NCBI RefSeq assembly: GCF_000221045.1
Contig: NC_015856.1
Location: forward strand, 3,306,542-3,370,541
From: Collimonas fungivorans Ter331
GTDB lineage: Bacteria; Pseudomonadota; Gammaproteobacteria; Burkholderiales; Burkholderiaceae_D
Direction: 5' to 3'
DNA: 64,000 nucleotides
The notes under the pieces were generated by a model. It saw only the letters and a program-made list of their open reading frames with translations, ran no database searches and was not told the DNA's origin. Position numbers and translations under genes: made by a program. Positions 18,232 to 26,832 of this stretch are shown here, piece by piece. The stretch's first letter is position 1. Each line of letters starts with the position of its first letter.

Positions 18232-21056
18232 GCCAGAGCCTCCTGGATATTTTGTGGGGTTACCGGCAGATCGGTGAAACGATGGCCGATGGCGTGGGCG
18301 ATGCCGTTGACGATGGCGCCGACCACCGGAATCATCACCACTTCGGCGATGCCCTTGGGCGGATCGGTCTCGGTCAGCGGCGGCAGCACTTCGCTGGTCT
18401 GGCTCCATACCGCGACATCCTTGGCGCGCGGCAGCTGGTAGCGGTTGAAGTTCCAGCTGCCGTTGCCGGGGCCGTCTTCGTACAGCGGCAGATATTCGTG
18501 CAAGGCGTGGCCGATGCCCATCGCCAGGCCGCCCTGCAGCTGGCCGGAAACCAGCTGCGGCGAGATCTGGTTGCCGCATTCCATGATCGAGTGATGGGTC
18601 AGCAGTTCGACCTTGCCGCTGGCTTCGTGCACCGCCAGTTCGACCAGCGTGCCGACTGCGCTGTAGTAAGTCACGGCAGCGTTGTTGCGCTGGGTCGGCG
18701 GGATGAAGACCTTCTTGCGGTTGAGTACTTCGTAACCGCCGCCGGTGCTCATCCTGGCCTTGCGCGCCTGGTCGGCGCCGTCGCCGTAACGCAGCGACAA
18801 GCCGTCGAGCGGGATCCTGGTGAGGTTGCCGAGAATCTCGAACTCGGCTTCGGTCCATTGCCAGCGGTTGAAGACGTGCACGGTGGCGCCGGTGACCAGT
18901 CCCAGTTCGTGGGCTTTCGTCACCAGCTGTTGGTAGGGCAGCGCTTCCAGGCCGGCAGCCGACAGCTTGCCGTCGACCCAGCGCGCATCTTCCACCCGCA
19001 CCACCAGCGGCGCCGCCTGGCCGCCGCCTATGCCCTGGCTCCAGATCGCCATCGCCGCCGGCCACAGGCCGTGCATGAAGATCACGCGGGCAGCTTCGCG
19101 CGTGCTGTGGGTAAAGTAGAAGGCCGAATTGGTGGCGCTGGATGGCGAGGAGTAGCCTGGCGACCAGCGCGGATTGGCCGCCAGCTTGTCTTGCTCGGCC
19201 TGGCTCATGATGTAGGGATCGCCGCTGGTGACCACCGGCAGGTCGCTCCAGTCGGTGACCGAGGTGCGCACTTCATGCGCCGGCTTGCCCAGCCACTTGG
19301 CGCAGGCGATCGCTTGCGAAGTCGACATGCCGGTGCCGATTTCGGCGGCGCTGTGCGACAGGTGGATCTGGCCGTCAGCGCTGATTTCGACCTTGGCGAA
19401 CGAAGTCTCGGCGCCGGTGCCGAAGTCTTTCTGCACACAGGCAAATCCCACGCCATAACGATAGCCCGGATGGCCGGCTTCGTACTCGGTTTTTTTCTTG
19501 CCGCGGTTGATCCACAGCGGATGGTTCTTAGCCTTCTGCAGCACTTCGTCGACCCGGATCGCGCCGGCCGGAATCGCGCCCTGTGTGTTCTTCATGCCGG
19601 AGCGCAGCGCATTCTTCAGGCGGAAATCGATGGCGTCGAGGCCGAGTTTTTCCGCCATCTCGTCGATCATCATTTCAGTCGCCGCCATGCTCTGCAGCGT
19701 GCCGTAACCGCGCGCGGAACCGGCGTCGATCGCGCGGGTGGCGATGGCCACCGCGGCCAGGTCGTTTTTGGGGAAATAATAAATCGATTGCGCGGCAGTG
19801 GCGCCCACCATCGCTACCGACGGCGAGAAATTGGCGCGGCCGCCGCCGTTGGCTTCGAACTCGCCCTTGAACGATTGCAGCAGGCCGCTCTTGCGGTCGA
19901 CCGCGATGCGGTAGTGCATCTTGAAGGCGTGGCGCTTGATCGAAGTCTGGAACTGTTCGTAGCGGTCGTTGGCCAGGCGCACCGGCTTGCCGTCCGCATA
20001 CAGCGAGGTCAGCAGGCCGTAGAACGGGAAGTTGTAGTGATCCTTGGAGCCGTAGCCGACCGTATAACAAGGATGGAGAAACAGCTGCTTGAGCGGGAAT
20101 TTTCCCTTCTTCATCATTTCGATGGCGCTGTCCACCACTTCGCTCGGCGACTGGGTCGGCACCACCATGTGCAGGGCCTGGCTGGCGCTGTCGTACCAGC
20201 AGTTGGCGTTGTCCGGCTCCAGCGCCGCGGTATCCACCGACTGCGTATTGTAGTTGCGCTCCATGACCAGCCAGTCGGCCGGCGGATGGTCGAGCTGCTG
20301 CTGGATCTGGGCCGCGTAGAACATGCCCTGCTCGCCCAGCTTGCCGTGTTCCTGGCCGTCCGGCCAGACCGGCTGGTGCTTGCGCATCATGCTCGGGAAT
20401 ACCGGCGCATTCTTCAGGCTGGAGAAGACATCGTCGTCGAACGATGTCGCGCCGCCTACCCGCACGAAACGGAAAGTGCCCCAGGGGTCGCGCTCCAGCG
20501 GGCCGCTGACGGGGCCGTACTGGATCACTTCATCCTTGAATTGCAATTTGTCCTTGGCAAAGCGGAAGCGTGCAAAATCGTTGTAGATCAGGATCGCCAC
20601 TGCATGGCCCAGATAGGCAGCGGTCTTGCCGGCCGGCAGCAGCATGTCTTCACCGTAGAACGCCGGGAAAGCCAGGCCGTCGCGCGCCAGGTCGGCGGCG
20701 GTGACTACGCGGTCAGGCTTGAGCTCGTCGCCGAGCAGGCCGAGGTCGAAGCCGAGGAAGTTGCGGTCGGCCTTGGTGGCGCGCAGGATGAAGGCATGCG
20801 CTTGCTGGTCCGGCCAGTGCGGCATGTCGCGGGCGCGTACGTCGCGTGCGAACACCTTGGCGCCGGTGACCTTGGCGATGCCATCGATACGAAACTTGAC
20901 CTGGCCGTTGCTGCTGTCCCACTGGATGGGCGTCAGGATTTTTTCTTCAAACAGGGCGGCGAACGCTTTGCCGCTCATGGGCGCCACGTAAACCGACACC
21001 CCGGCCACCACGCTGGCCTTCAGAAAACTGCGACGCGAAAGGTCGAGTTTTGTCAT
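18228..21056 (-). CDS. Tat-exported molybdopterin-binding dehydrogenase large subunit (IorB-like)
   Basis: 942-residue xanthine-oxidase-family subunit. It opens with a twin-arginine signal (SRRSFLKASVVAG), so the enzyme works in the periplasm. The molybdopterin domains follow, with the C-terminal VELLTHHSIMECGNQISPQL region and ...GIGHALHEYLPLY typical of isoquinoline 1-oxidoreductase beta / aldehyde dehydrogenases. With the 2Fe-2S subunit and cytochrome it forms a three-subunit hydroxylase that oxidises an N-heterocycle or aldehyde. Start 21056 has GAGGAG nearby; an 11-codon longer frame lacks this. Substrate unknown. Confidence 0.93.
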   Translation of the reverse strand: MTKLDLSRRSFLKASVVAGVSVYVAPMSGKAFAALFEEKILTPIQWDSSNGQVKFRIDGIAKVTGAKVFARDVRARDMPHWPDQQAHAFILRATKADRNFLGFDLGLLGDELKPDRVVTAADLARDGLAFPAFYGEDMLLPAGKTAAYLGHAVAILIYNDFARFRFAKDKLQFKDEVIQYGPVSGPLERDPWGTFRFVRVGGATSFDDDVFSSLKNAPVFPSMMRKHQPVWPDGQEHGKLGEQGMFYAAQIQQQLDHPPADWLVMERNYNTQSVDTAALEPDNANCWYDSASQALHMVVPTQSPSEVVDSAIEMMKKGKFPLKQLFLHPCYTVGYGSKDHYNFPFYGLLTSLYADGKPVRLANDRYEQFQTSIKRHAFKMHYRIAVDRKSGLLQSFKGEFEANGGGRANFSPSVAMVGATAAQSIYYFPKNDLAAVAIATRAIDAGSARGYGTLQSMAATEMMIDEMAEKLGLDAIDFRLKNALRSGMKNTQGAIPAGAIRVDEVLQKAKNHPLWINRGKKKTEYEAGHPGYRYGVGFACVQKDFGTGAETSFAKVEISADGQIHLSHSAAEIGTGMSTSQAIACAKWLGKPAHEVRTSVTDWSDLPVVTSGDPYIMSQAEQDKLAANPRWSPGYSSPSSATNSAFYFTHSTREAARVIFMHGLWPAAMAIWSQGIGGGQAAPLVVRVEDARWVDGKLSAAGLEALPYQQLVTKAHELGLVTGATVHVFNRWQWTEAEFEILGNLTRIPLDGLSLRYGDGADQARKARMSTGGGYEVLNRKKVFIPPTQRNNAAVTYYSAVGTLVELAVHEASGKVELLTHHSIMECGNQISPQLVSGQLQGGLAMGIGHALHEYLPLYEDGPGNGSWNFNRYQLPRAKDVAVWSQTSEVLPPLTETDPPKGIAEVVMIPVVGAIVNGIAHAIGHRFTDLPVTPQNIQEALA

Positions 21057-21369
21057 GTATTTCTCCTCAAAAGCCAAGGAGCACCCCAACCGTCGTTCGC
21101 TAGCGGTTGTTGCAGATGCTCATCGGATCCATCAAAAGCCCCTGCCGGGCATTCATCTGGGGGTCGGCATTTTATTACATTGGAGAACTGGCAACATAAG
21201 CACTATGACATGATGAGAATAGATGATTTGACAGCATACGCAATCGATTTTGTAGCTAATTGCCGTGTGGCTGCAAGGATAGCCGTTTATTTGGTTGAAA
21301 GAATGTCATGTCTCTGTAACAAGTTACCCATACAATCACACACTCTCCCCCCACTCCATCTATCCAACC
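21057..21369. other. divergent intergenic region, Mo-hydroxylase / glycerophosphodiesterase
   Basis: 313 bases without a gene. The right part holds a probable PhoB promoter (listed separately). A TTGACA at 21228-21233 could be a -35 element, but no convincing -10 follows at the right spacing. Nothing else was recognised, and there is no clear regulator site for the dehydrogenase operon. Confidence 0.6.
21303..21336 (+). promoter_or_regulatory. probable PhoB box and -10 element
   Basis: Two 7-base repeats, ATGTCAT (21303-21309) and CTGTAAC (21314-21320), lie 4 bases apart and match the CTGTCAT half-site at 6 and 5 of 7 positions. Exactly 10 bases later comes TACAAT (21331-21336), a good -10. 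This is the known geometry of PhoB-activated promoters, in which the box replaces the -35. It lies before a glycerophosphodiesterase, a classic phosphate-starvation gene. Confidence 0.6.
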
Positions 21370-22494
21370 ATGATACGAATCCGCATCCTTGGCCTGCCGC
21401 TGGCGCTGGCCGGCCTGTTTTCCCTGTCCGCCTGCGGCGGCGACGGCGGCGACCTGGCAAACAACGGCAATATCCTGGTCATCGGCCATCGCGGCGCCAG
21501 CGCATTGCGGCCGGAACATACCCTGGCTTCCTATACCAAGGCGATAGAAGACGGCGCCGACGTGATCGAACCGGACCTGGTGGCAACCAAGGATGGTTTC
21601 CTGGTGGCGCGCCACGAGAATGAAATCTCCGGCACCACCAACGTCGCGACGGTGGCCAAGTTTGCCGGCCGCAAGACCAAAAAGGTTATCGACGGCAATA
21701 CGCTGGAGGGATGGTTCACCGAGGATTTCACGCTGGCGGAAATCAAGGAATTGCGCGCCAAGGAAAGAATCCCCCAGATCAGGCCGGACAATACCCAGTA
21801 CGACGGCCAGTTCGAGATCCCTACCGTGGCCGAGATCATCGCCCTGGCCAAGAGCATGTCGGCCAAGACCGGCCGCACCATCCACCTCTATCCTGAAACC
21901 AAGCATCCAAGTTATTTCCAGTCGATCGGCCTGCCGCTGGAAGACCGCCTGCTGACAGCATTGGCGCAAGACGATTACAGCGCCAAGCGCGCCGTGATTT
22001 TCATCCAGTCGTTTGAAACCGCCAACCTGAAAACCCTGCGCGGCAAGATCGGCAAAAATCATCCGACCTACCGGCTGGTCCAGCTGATGGATGACGGCAG
22101 AGTGCAACCGCCCGACTTTGTGCTGGCTGGCAGCAAACGGACTTACGGTGACCTGATGACTGTTGAGGGAATGAAGGAAGTAGCGGCCTACGCCGATGGC
22201 GTCGGCCCTAACAAGCTGAGCATCATCCCGCAAGACAGCAGCGGCAACCTGGGCCAGCCCACCGCACTGGTCGGCAACGCCCACGCCGCAGGCTTGCGGG
22301 TGCATCCCTACACCTTCCGGCCGGAAAACAACTTCCTGCCGGCCAGCCTGAAAAGCAATGCGTCAGCCGCCACCCGCAATCCGGATGGGCTGGCGGCGGA
22401 AATCCAGGCTTACCTGAAAGCAGGTATCGATGGTTTCTTTACAGACGATCCGGCCGTTGGCCGGCGTGCGGTGGATACATTTAAACGCAGCTGA
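21370..22494 (+). CDS. glpQ: lipoprotein glycerophosphodiester phosphodiesterase (GlpQ-like)
   Basis: 374-residue GDPD-family enzyme that releases alcohol and glycerol 3-phosphate from glycerophosphodiesters. The signal peptide ends in the lipobox LSAC, so the protein is membrane-anchored and extracytoplasmic. The catalytic motifs are VIGHRGASALRPEHTL, the acidic pair in IEPDLV and the His in ARHENEI. The length and the insert between strands match GlpQ rather than short cytosolic GDPDs. ATG 21370 gives a proper signal peptide; the frame opens earlier at 21295. The probable PhoB box points to phosphate scavenging. Confidence 0.92.
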   Translation: MIRIRILGLPLALAGLFSLSACGGDGGDLANNGNILVIGHRGASALRPEHTLASYTKAIEDGADVIEPDLVATKDGFLVARHENEISGTTNVATVAKFAGRKTKKVIDGNTLEGWFTEDFTLAEIKELRAKERIPQIRPDNTQYDGQFEIPTVAEIIALAKSMSAKTGRTIHLYPETKHPSYFQSIGLPLEDRLLTALAQDDYSAKRAVIFIQSFETANLKTLRGKIGKNHPTYRLVQLMDDGRVQPPDFVLAGSKRTYGDLMTVEGMKEVAAYADGVGPNKLSIIPQDSSGNLGQPTALVGNAHAAGLRVHPYTFRPENNFLPASLKSNASAATRNPDGLAAEIQAYLKAGIDGFFTDDPAVGRRAVDTFKRS

Positions 22495-22571
22495 TACCCG
22501 ACCACGCTTATTCTTTTCCAAGTGACGGGGAGTTGCGGTCGCTTTAGGGGCGGGTAAGGGATGAGCGACCG

Positions 22572-22835
22572 TCACGTCCTTCCTGACGACGTAATGCTAG
22601 AGATCAGCGCCGCCCCGCAGGATGTCTTGTGGCCGTCGAAAGCCACGTTCTTGCCGTCGATTTGCACAGCCGGGTCGCCTTCCACGATCACGCAGTCATG
22701 ATGGCCCGGCATCGGACAGGTGCAACGATCGCCGACGCAGGCCACAGGCCGCTCCATCACCAGCGATTTTTCCTGCCCGGTCACGACTTTGCCACCGTGG
22801 CTGGTTGAGTCACCTTTACGAATCACCCCGCGCAT
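22572..22835 (-). CDS. PAAR domain protein
   Basis: 87-residue PAAR spike-tip protein of a type VI secretion system. It starts RGVIRKGDSTSHGGKVVTG, and repeated short strands with histidines and cysteines (CPMPGHHDCVIVEGDP, GHKTSCGAALIS) give the zinc-binding cone tip that sits on VgrG. It is the last gene of the vgrG-tle3-tla3-PAAR unit, 10 bases after tla3. No toxin domain is fused. Confidence 0.9.
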   Translation of the reverse strand: MRGVIRKGDSTSHGGKVVTGQEKSLVMERPVACVGDRCTCPMPGHHDCVIVEGDPAVQIDGKNVAFDGHKTSCGAALISSITSSGRT

Positions 22836-22845
22836 CGCATCGCTC

Positions 22846-24516
22846 TCATTTAAACGGGCTCACGCCACCGTGATTCTGCGCCCATGCGGCCTTGGTCGCC
22901 TCGTCCGGCGGACTGACCATCACAATGCTGGCCATGCCGTTCGGGCGCCGGTTCACCGTCGCGCTCGCCCCGCCCTGCTGATAACTGGCGATCAGTCCAA
23001 GCCCGATCTGCACCATGGGGGAACTGGTGCCGGTATTGCCAATGCGGGCGCCGATGTCATAACCCTCCTTCACCTCGTCCGGATGGGGGGCGGATGTACC
23101 TACTTGCGCCAGTGCCTGGTTCAGCGGAATCACCCATTGCTTGCTACCTGTGGTGTCGTAGAACAGGCGTTTGGGTTCTTTATTGTCTGGGAGCACAGCG
23201 ACGGCCTGTTCCCAGCCGGCCTTCAAGGCTTCGGCCTGCAGAGCAGTCTTCAGTGGCTGGCCGTGATCGTCGGTCAGCTTGACATCCACCGGGCGGTGTA
23301 AATAGCCCAACAAAGGCGCGCTGTCGAATTGCTTGAGCTGCCAGTCAGTCCAGCGCACCGGGATATAGGGTGTCGGTTTAAACTCGCCCGGTCCCTGGTT
23401 GCCTATCGTTTGCCACAACTCCGGCAACTGCGCTTGCCACCAGCTTGACGACATCGTGCCCGAAGAAGTACTGGTAACTCCAGCTGCTTTTTGTTCCGCT
23501 CTGAAATGGGCCTCAAAGCTTTCGGGGCTTCGATCATCATTTTTTTTCCAAAAGAAATTCCACAGCTTGACGACGTCGTACTCGGTATTGGTTTTATTGA
23601 TATTGGCCGTTTGCGCTACGGCAAACGGTCGGATCAATTTGTCTACACGATCTGAACGCGACACCAGAAACGCGCCTACACTGTCCGGCATGGCTGGAAT
23701 AACATGACCTACCTCGGGAGTGTCCACGTTGCCTGGAGTCTCAATCAGCGAGCGCGTCATCGAACCGTCGGTGCTAAATATCAGTGCTGCCGGCACGTCC
23801 GGATGAGTGTCGAAGAAGGCAAACAGCTTTTCGATCATGGCTGCGCCGTCATCAGTATTGGCATCCTCCTGCCACAGGAGCAACGTCACGCCAAGGCTCG
23901 CCTGCTGGCGCCACCCCGCCAAGCTTGATGCTGGCCGAGAAGCTCTTTTCGCCTTCGGCGGCTCCCATAAAATGACGGGCAGCGGCCACTGCTCGACTGC
24001 ATGGCGTGCGCCTCTCTTAAACGACAGACCTGTCACAGCACCTAGATCGGACACGCGTTGGCCTGCGCTATTCGTGTAATCTTCAGGGTTCTGCGACACA
24101 TAGCTTGCGTAATTATCGGCTTTCTTTTCAATAGCCTGCCAGATTTCCTCATCGGTATTTTCGCCAACAACGACTCCCATTCCCCGCACTTCCAGTGCAA
24201 ACTTCTTTCCCGTTTGCGCAAGCATTGCCTGCGCGCCTGGAAGGCTCGACACCACTGCAGCGGAAGCAGCCTGTTTTTGCGAAGACGAATCCGCGGAGGC
24301 ATTCGACGACCGATGCATCCACGCCAAACTCCCACCGTAAGCCAGGAGGGCAATGCCGAGCGCAGCCAATACACCATTTCTAATACTGCTTCCCATATAC
24401 ATCGTCTCCTGTCCTGTTGCTTGCCAATGGTGGTAATTGCCAACCATCACATAGACGGTCCAGATGATTGCCACCAGTAAGAATCCAGCAGCATACGGCC
24501 AAATGCGCGGCCTCAT
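22846..24516 (-). CDS. tla3: Tla3-like type VI lipase adaptor (DUF2875)
   Basis: 556-residue membrane-anchored protein. Two hydrophobic segments near the N-terminus (about residues 7-25 and 49-65) precede a large soluble domain of the DUF2875 type. In Pseudomonas aeruginosa the DUF2875 protein Tla3 hands the lipase Tle3 to the VgrG C-terminal domain. The start ATG overlaps the tle3 stop by 4 bases (ATGA), supporting a functional pair. Codon use and GC are lower than in the flanking core genes. The assignment rests on family memory and gene order. Confidence 0.8.
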   Translation of the reverse strand: MRPRIWPYAAGFLLVAIIWTVYVMVGNYHHWQATGQETMYMGSSIRNGVLAALGIALLAYGGSLAWMHRSSNASADSSSQKQAASAAVVSSLPGAQAMLAQTGKKFALEVRGMGVVVGENTDEEIWQAIEKKADNYASYVSQNPEDYTNSAGQRVSDLGAVTGLSFKRGARHAVEQWPLPVILWEPPKAKRASRPASSLAGWRQQASLGVTLLLWQEDANTDDGAAMIEKLFAFFDTHPDVPAALIFSTDGSMTRSLIETPGNVDTPEVGHVIPAMPDSVGAFLVSRSDRVDKLIRPFAVAQTANINKTNTEYDVVKLWNFFWKKNDDRSPESFEAHFRAEQKAAGVTSTSSGTMSSSWWQAQLPELWQTIGNQGPGEFKPTPYIPVRWTDWQLKQFDSAPLLGYLHRPVDVKLTDDHGQPLKTALQAEALKAGWEQAVAVLPDNKEPKRLFYDTTGSKQWVIPLNQALAQVGTSAPHPDEVKEGYDIGARIGNTGTSSPMVQIGLGLIASYQQGGASATVNRRPNGMASIVMVSPPDEATKAAWAQNHGGVSPFK

Positions 24517-26813
24517 CGCATGTTACCCAAATTTGCCATCCCCTGGGCGGCTTGATTCTGGTAAAAGCGCATTTCCGCTTCTCTCTGCAGGTCAGCTGCC
24601 TGTTGCTGTGCCGCCGTAGCCTTTGGTGTCAATTCACTGGTCACGAGCGGCGGCATCGTCATGGAGACAAACTGTTCGCCGGGAAATGTGCCCGTCTGAT
24701 AATAATCTTTACATGCCTCAATAAAATCCCTTGCTTCCTGAGACAACCGATCTGTGTAGGCTTTGTTCTTCGTAATCACGTTAAAAGCCGCTGGATCCAA
24801 TTTCCAGTCTGCAATGGCCACCAGCAGTTCCCGCCAGACAGGATCGTCCATCGTCACAGCCTGTCCGATCGCGACATCCATCGCCGTTACCCAGCGGTGA
24901 TTTTCTGCAGCATGCAGCAAGCCAGAATGATAGTTATTGGCTTCGTGGGCGTCCTCGTCGGTCATCATCCGTTCACGCGCTTCTCTCGGCGTTTCTTCGC
25001 GTTCCACTGCGTATCCGGGGAGAAGACTAGCACCCATGCGCCATTTATGGGATTGGTCGTCGACATCTGTGTACTGTTTATTGAACTCCGCTTTCCTTTT
25101 TTCCAGGTCATAAAAGGGATTGATCGTATGTTCTACCGTTTTCCATTCCAGACCCGCATACTGATTGCCCAAGATCACATTCTTGGTGACGTCGTCCGGC
25201 GCCATCATCCCAGCCCTATCAGCATGTCCAGGCCTGGCGCCGCCGGTTTTACCTTTGACCTCACCGCCATACATGTCAGGTTCGCAGGGCGGTTTCAACT
25301 CTTCTCCGTTGATGAAACGGATATCGTTGCGTTTAAAGCTCGCCTGCAGTATGGCGTTCTTGCCTTGATCCCCCGCACTGGCGTCGGGACCAGGCGACAA
25401 GCGTTCGTATTGATCACGAACCGGCACCCGTGCCGGCTTGACGCCTACCAGCACTTTCTTGTACTTGCCATCGAAATTGTTGTCGCGCGTCATCCGCGTC
25501 CACATCCGCTGAAAGAAGCGCTTGCTCTCCAGAATCTTCATGGCGTCCATGGTCTGCTTGTTTGCTTTTTTTGCCGCGCCGTCGGCAGGCACTTCATCGG
25601 GAACCCCGAAAGTGCCGATGCCATGGATTTTCTTCAGCCCCACGACAGTATCCTCGGGGCAGAAGTACAAATACACCTTGCCGCGGTTATCGCGTTCGTC
25701 AAATGTCACCCAGTTCTTGCCGCTCTTGTCCAGGCGCTTGCCTTGCGTCTTGCTCCAGTCTGTCCCGGCGCGGCCACCGTGCTTGTCATGGTTGATCATC
25801 ATGTCGGCCAGGTCGGGAATCGTGTAGGGCTTTTTCGTCACTTCATTGACGATGTCGATCAAAGTCTTGAGTTTGGCGTGGCCGGTTTGATTGCAGTCGT
25901 CAGTCTGGTAGAGGCTGTAGGGAGTATCGACCATTATGATGCAATCGACGCAGCGCTGCCCCTTCTGTTTCAGGATGGCCTGCGCCAGCAAGGTCAGGAT
26001 CGTTCCCTGGCTATGCCCCATGATGGTGATCGTTTCATGTTCAGGCTGCATGCCTTGCGCCGCGGCAAGCGCGGAGGGCTTGACCGATCGAATCATGTTG
26101 ATCAGATGCGCCAGACGCGTCGCCGCCAGGACAAAATAACGGCGCTCCGGTGCGTCAGCGGCATACATCGAGTTCCCACCCAAGGCATACTTGGTCACTG
26201 AGCGCGCGGCAAAGTCCGCTCTGAACCCCTCACCGTACATTTGTGGGATGTTGTTCGTCGCGTTTGCGAAGAAGCCTCCCGCCTTGCCGAAATGCTTATC
26301 AAGGCGATTCCCGTGTATGTCCTGATACTGGCCGCGCGTCATCAAATTGCCGTCCTTATCAGCGACACCACCTTTTACTTCTTCGGTGTTGCTTTTCCCC
26401 CTGGAGTTGAGCCGCGCAATTTCATCGTTTTGTGCACGATACCCCCAGTAAAACGGAATGAAGCTGCTTTTGGTTGTGCCAGCAATTTCCTTGCGCTGAT
26501 AAAGATAGGTATCGGGGTCGGACAGTTTTTCATCGTCGATCGTACTAGGATTTTTTTTTGCTTTCAATTGGCTATATTGAGCCCCATAGCGTCCCGGGCT
26601 CAAGTCATTCCGCGATAGCCGCTCATTAAGCCCCTTGCAAAGCCCGTCTTCGACGAACGAATATACCGCGCCAGTATCGTTGACGCCATGGAGAAAAATC
26701 ACGATGCCCGGCAGATCGCGCGGCAGCTGCGCTGGGCGGTCATTCCCCCGGTCGGCATAGGTGACGGCGCCGGCGGCGCCGACAACGTGATAGTCGCTGT
26801 TGGTATCGGCCAT
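24513..26813 (-). CDS. tle3: T6SS phospholipase effector Tle3 (DUF3274)
   Basis: 766-residue antibacterial lipase effector. The alpha/beta hydrolase core shows VIFLHGVNDTG (about 38-48) and the nucleophile elbow TIMGHSQGT with Ser268. A long C-terminal region matches the DUF3274-type Tle3 architecture, and there is no signal peptide, as expected for a T6SS-delivered toxin. It would hydrolyse membrane phospholipids in the target periplasm. It lies 19 bases after vgrG and overlaps tla3. In P. aeruginosa an immunity gene (tli3) sits between vgrG and tle3; here there is no room for one. Confidence 0.88.
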   Translation of the reverse strand: MADTNSDYHVVGAAGAVTYADRGNDRPAQLPRDLPGIVIFLHGVNDTGAVYSFVEDGLCKGLNERLSRNDLSPGRYGAQYSQLKAKKNPSTIDDEKLSDPDTYLYQRKEIAGTTKSSFIPFYWGYRAQNDEIARLNSRGKSNTEEVKGGVADKDGNLMTRGQYQDIHGNRLDKHFGKAGGFFANATNNIPQMYGEGFRADFAARSVTKYALGGNSMYAADAPERRYFVLAATRLAHLINMIRSVKPSALAAAQGMQPEHETITIMGHSQGTILTLLAQAILKQKGQRCVDCIIMVDTPYSLYQTDDCNQTGHAKLKTLIDIVNEVTKKPYTIPDLADMMINHDKHGGRAGTDWSKTQGKRLDKSGKNWVTFDERDNRGKVYLYFCPEDTVVGLKKIHGIGTFGVPDEVPADGAAKKANKQTMDAMKILESKRFFQRMWTRMTRDNNFDGKYKKVLVGVKPARVPVRDQYERLSPGPDASAGDQGKNAILQASFKRNDIRFINGEELKPPCEPDMYGGEVKGKTGGARPGHADRAGMMAPDDVTKNVILGNQYAGLEWKTVEHTINPFYDLEKRKAEFNKQYTDVDDQSHKWRMGASLLPGYAVEREETPREARERMMTDEDAHEANNYHSGLLHAAENHRWVTAMDVAIGQAVTMDDPVWRELLVAIADWKLDPAAFNVITKNKAYTDRLSQEARDFIEACKDYYQTGTFPGEQFVSMTMPPLVTSELTPKATAAQQQAADLQREAEMRFYQNQAAQGMANLGNMR

Positions 26814-26832
26814 AATTATCCTTGTTGGCTTC

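Noticed and set aside
18252-21623. 1123-codon open frame antisense to the molybdenum hydroxylase large subunit
   Set aside because: It mirrors the real gene in a GC-rich region, has arginine-, histidine- and glutamine-rich composition without domains, and lacks a ribosome site. It is a codon-bias shadow.
24468-26201. 577-codon plus-strand frame over tla3/tle3
   Set aside because: It is antisense to two coupled T6SS genes with clear motifs; there is no ribosome site or domain.
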